Part shown: in pieces, positions 63,977 to 64,000 of the stretch | Layout of the letters: each line of letters opens with the position of its first letter | Position numbering within the stretch: position 1 is the first letter of the stretch | DNA from: Burkholderiales bacterium | GTDB lineage: Bacteria > Pseudomonadota > Gammaproteobacteria > Burkholderiales > Burkholderiaceae_E | NCBI GenBank assembly: GCA_026399875.1 | Contig: JAPLQF010000008.1 | Coordinates: forward strand, 56,148-120,147 | Direction of reading: 5' to 3' | Length of the DNA: 64,000 bases | The notes under the pieces: model-generated | Database searches by the model: none | What the model saw: the letters and a program-made list of their open reading frames with translations, nothing else | Told to the model about the DNA's origin: nothing | Position numbers and translations under genes: made by a program

Positions 63977-64000
63977 CAGATCATCTCCTCGGCTTTGCGC
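63976..64000 (-). CDS. bchY: Chlorophyllide a reductase subunit Y, last seven codons
   Basis: Only the 3' end is visible: codons for RKAEEMI followed by TGA, which overlaps the bchZ ATG by one base (TGATG). The identification rests on the invariant bchY-bchZ order and coupled overlap; the seven residues alone do not prove it. GAGGAGAT within the end of this gene doubles as the bchZ ribosome-binding site. Confidence 0.75.

Overview
The window looks like a high-GC chromosome of a phototrophic betaproteobacterium, most likely Burkholderiales. Reasons: the order rpmH-rnpA-yidD-yidC-(regulator)-mnmE diverging from dnaA-dnaN-gyrB with no recF; a Bug/TctC-type solute receptor; and a purple-bacterial photosynthesis gene cluster whose arrangement (bchY-bchZ-puf, bchFNBHLM-lhaA-puhABC-acsF-puhE, ppaA-ppsR, crtA/crtD/crtI, bchG-bch2-bchP) resembles Rubrivivax-type clusters. 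The species cannot be named from the sequence alone.

Layout. Positions 1-7100 hold accessory and housekeeping genes: a truncated DUF2817 peptidase, an unknown 394-residue protein, two membrane transport-type proteins, a degenerate GGDEF protein, a broken lipoprotein, a vapBC-type toxin-antitoxin pair and an LD-carboxypeptidase. Positions 7184-12704 are a five-gene peptide/nickel-type ABC importer. Then come a glycosyltransferase, a CDGSH iron-sulfur protein and a second PIN/antitoxin pair. Positions 15382-26072 are the replication-origin neighbourhood (mnmE, CysB-like LysR regulator, yidC, yidD, rnpA, rpmH, then dnaA, dnaN, gyrB). After a dehydrogenase, a small flagellar-rod-like protein and a hydrolase, the photosynthesis gene cluster starts at about 28.3 kb and runs past the right edge.

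Photosynthesis cluster. bchG, a PucC-like transporter and bchP (minus strand) finish and phytylate bacteriochlorophyll. crtI, crtD, crtA, crtB and crtC make spheroidene-type carotenoids; crtE and crtF are not in the window. ppaA and ppsR encode the cobalamin/light-responsive and redox regulators, and they sit in an apparent operon with crtA-crtD. A long, tightly overlapped plus-strand run (bchF-N-B-H-L-M, lhaA, puhA-B-C, acsF, puhE, crtB) makes bacteriochlorophyllide precursors and the reaction-centre H subunit with its assembly factors. Ring closure is by the oxygen-dependent AcsF. The puf operon (minus strand) follows bchY-bchZ and encodes LH1 and the reaction centre with a tetraheme cytochrome.

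The puf operon is the most unusual part. PufM is 457 residues long. Its first 320 or so residues are an ordinary M subunit with cofactor histidines at 182, 202, 219 and 266. They are followed by an Ala/Pro linker and a C-terminal OmpA-like domain, which by M-subunit topology would lie in the periplasm. Between pufB and pufA is an extra 74-residue one-helix protein that keeps the C-terminal tryptophan motif of an LH1 beta chain but has Gln in place of the bacteriochlorophyll-binding His, plus a C-terminal extension. Together they suggest a modified RC-LH1 core, possibly tethered to the cell wall. Sites matching the PpsR operator occur upstream of bchF (over the -35 box, with an apparently leaderless start) and between bchG and crtI.
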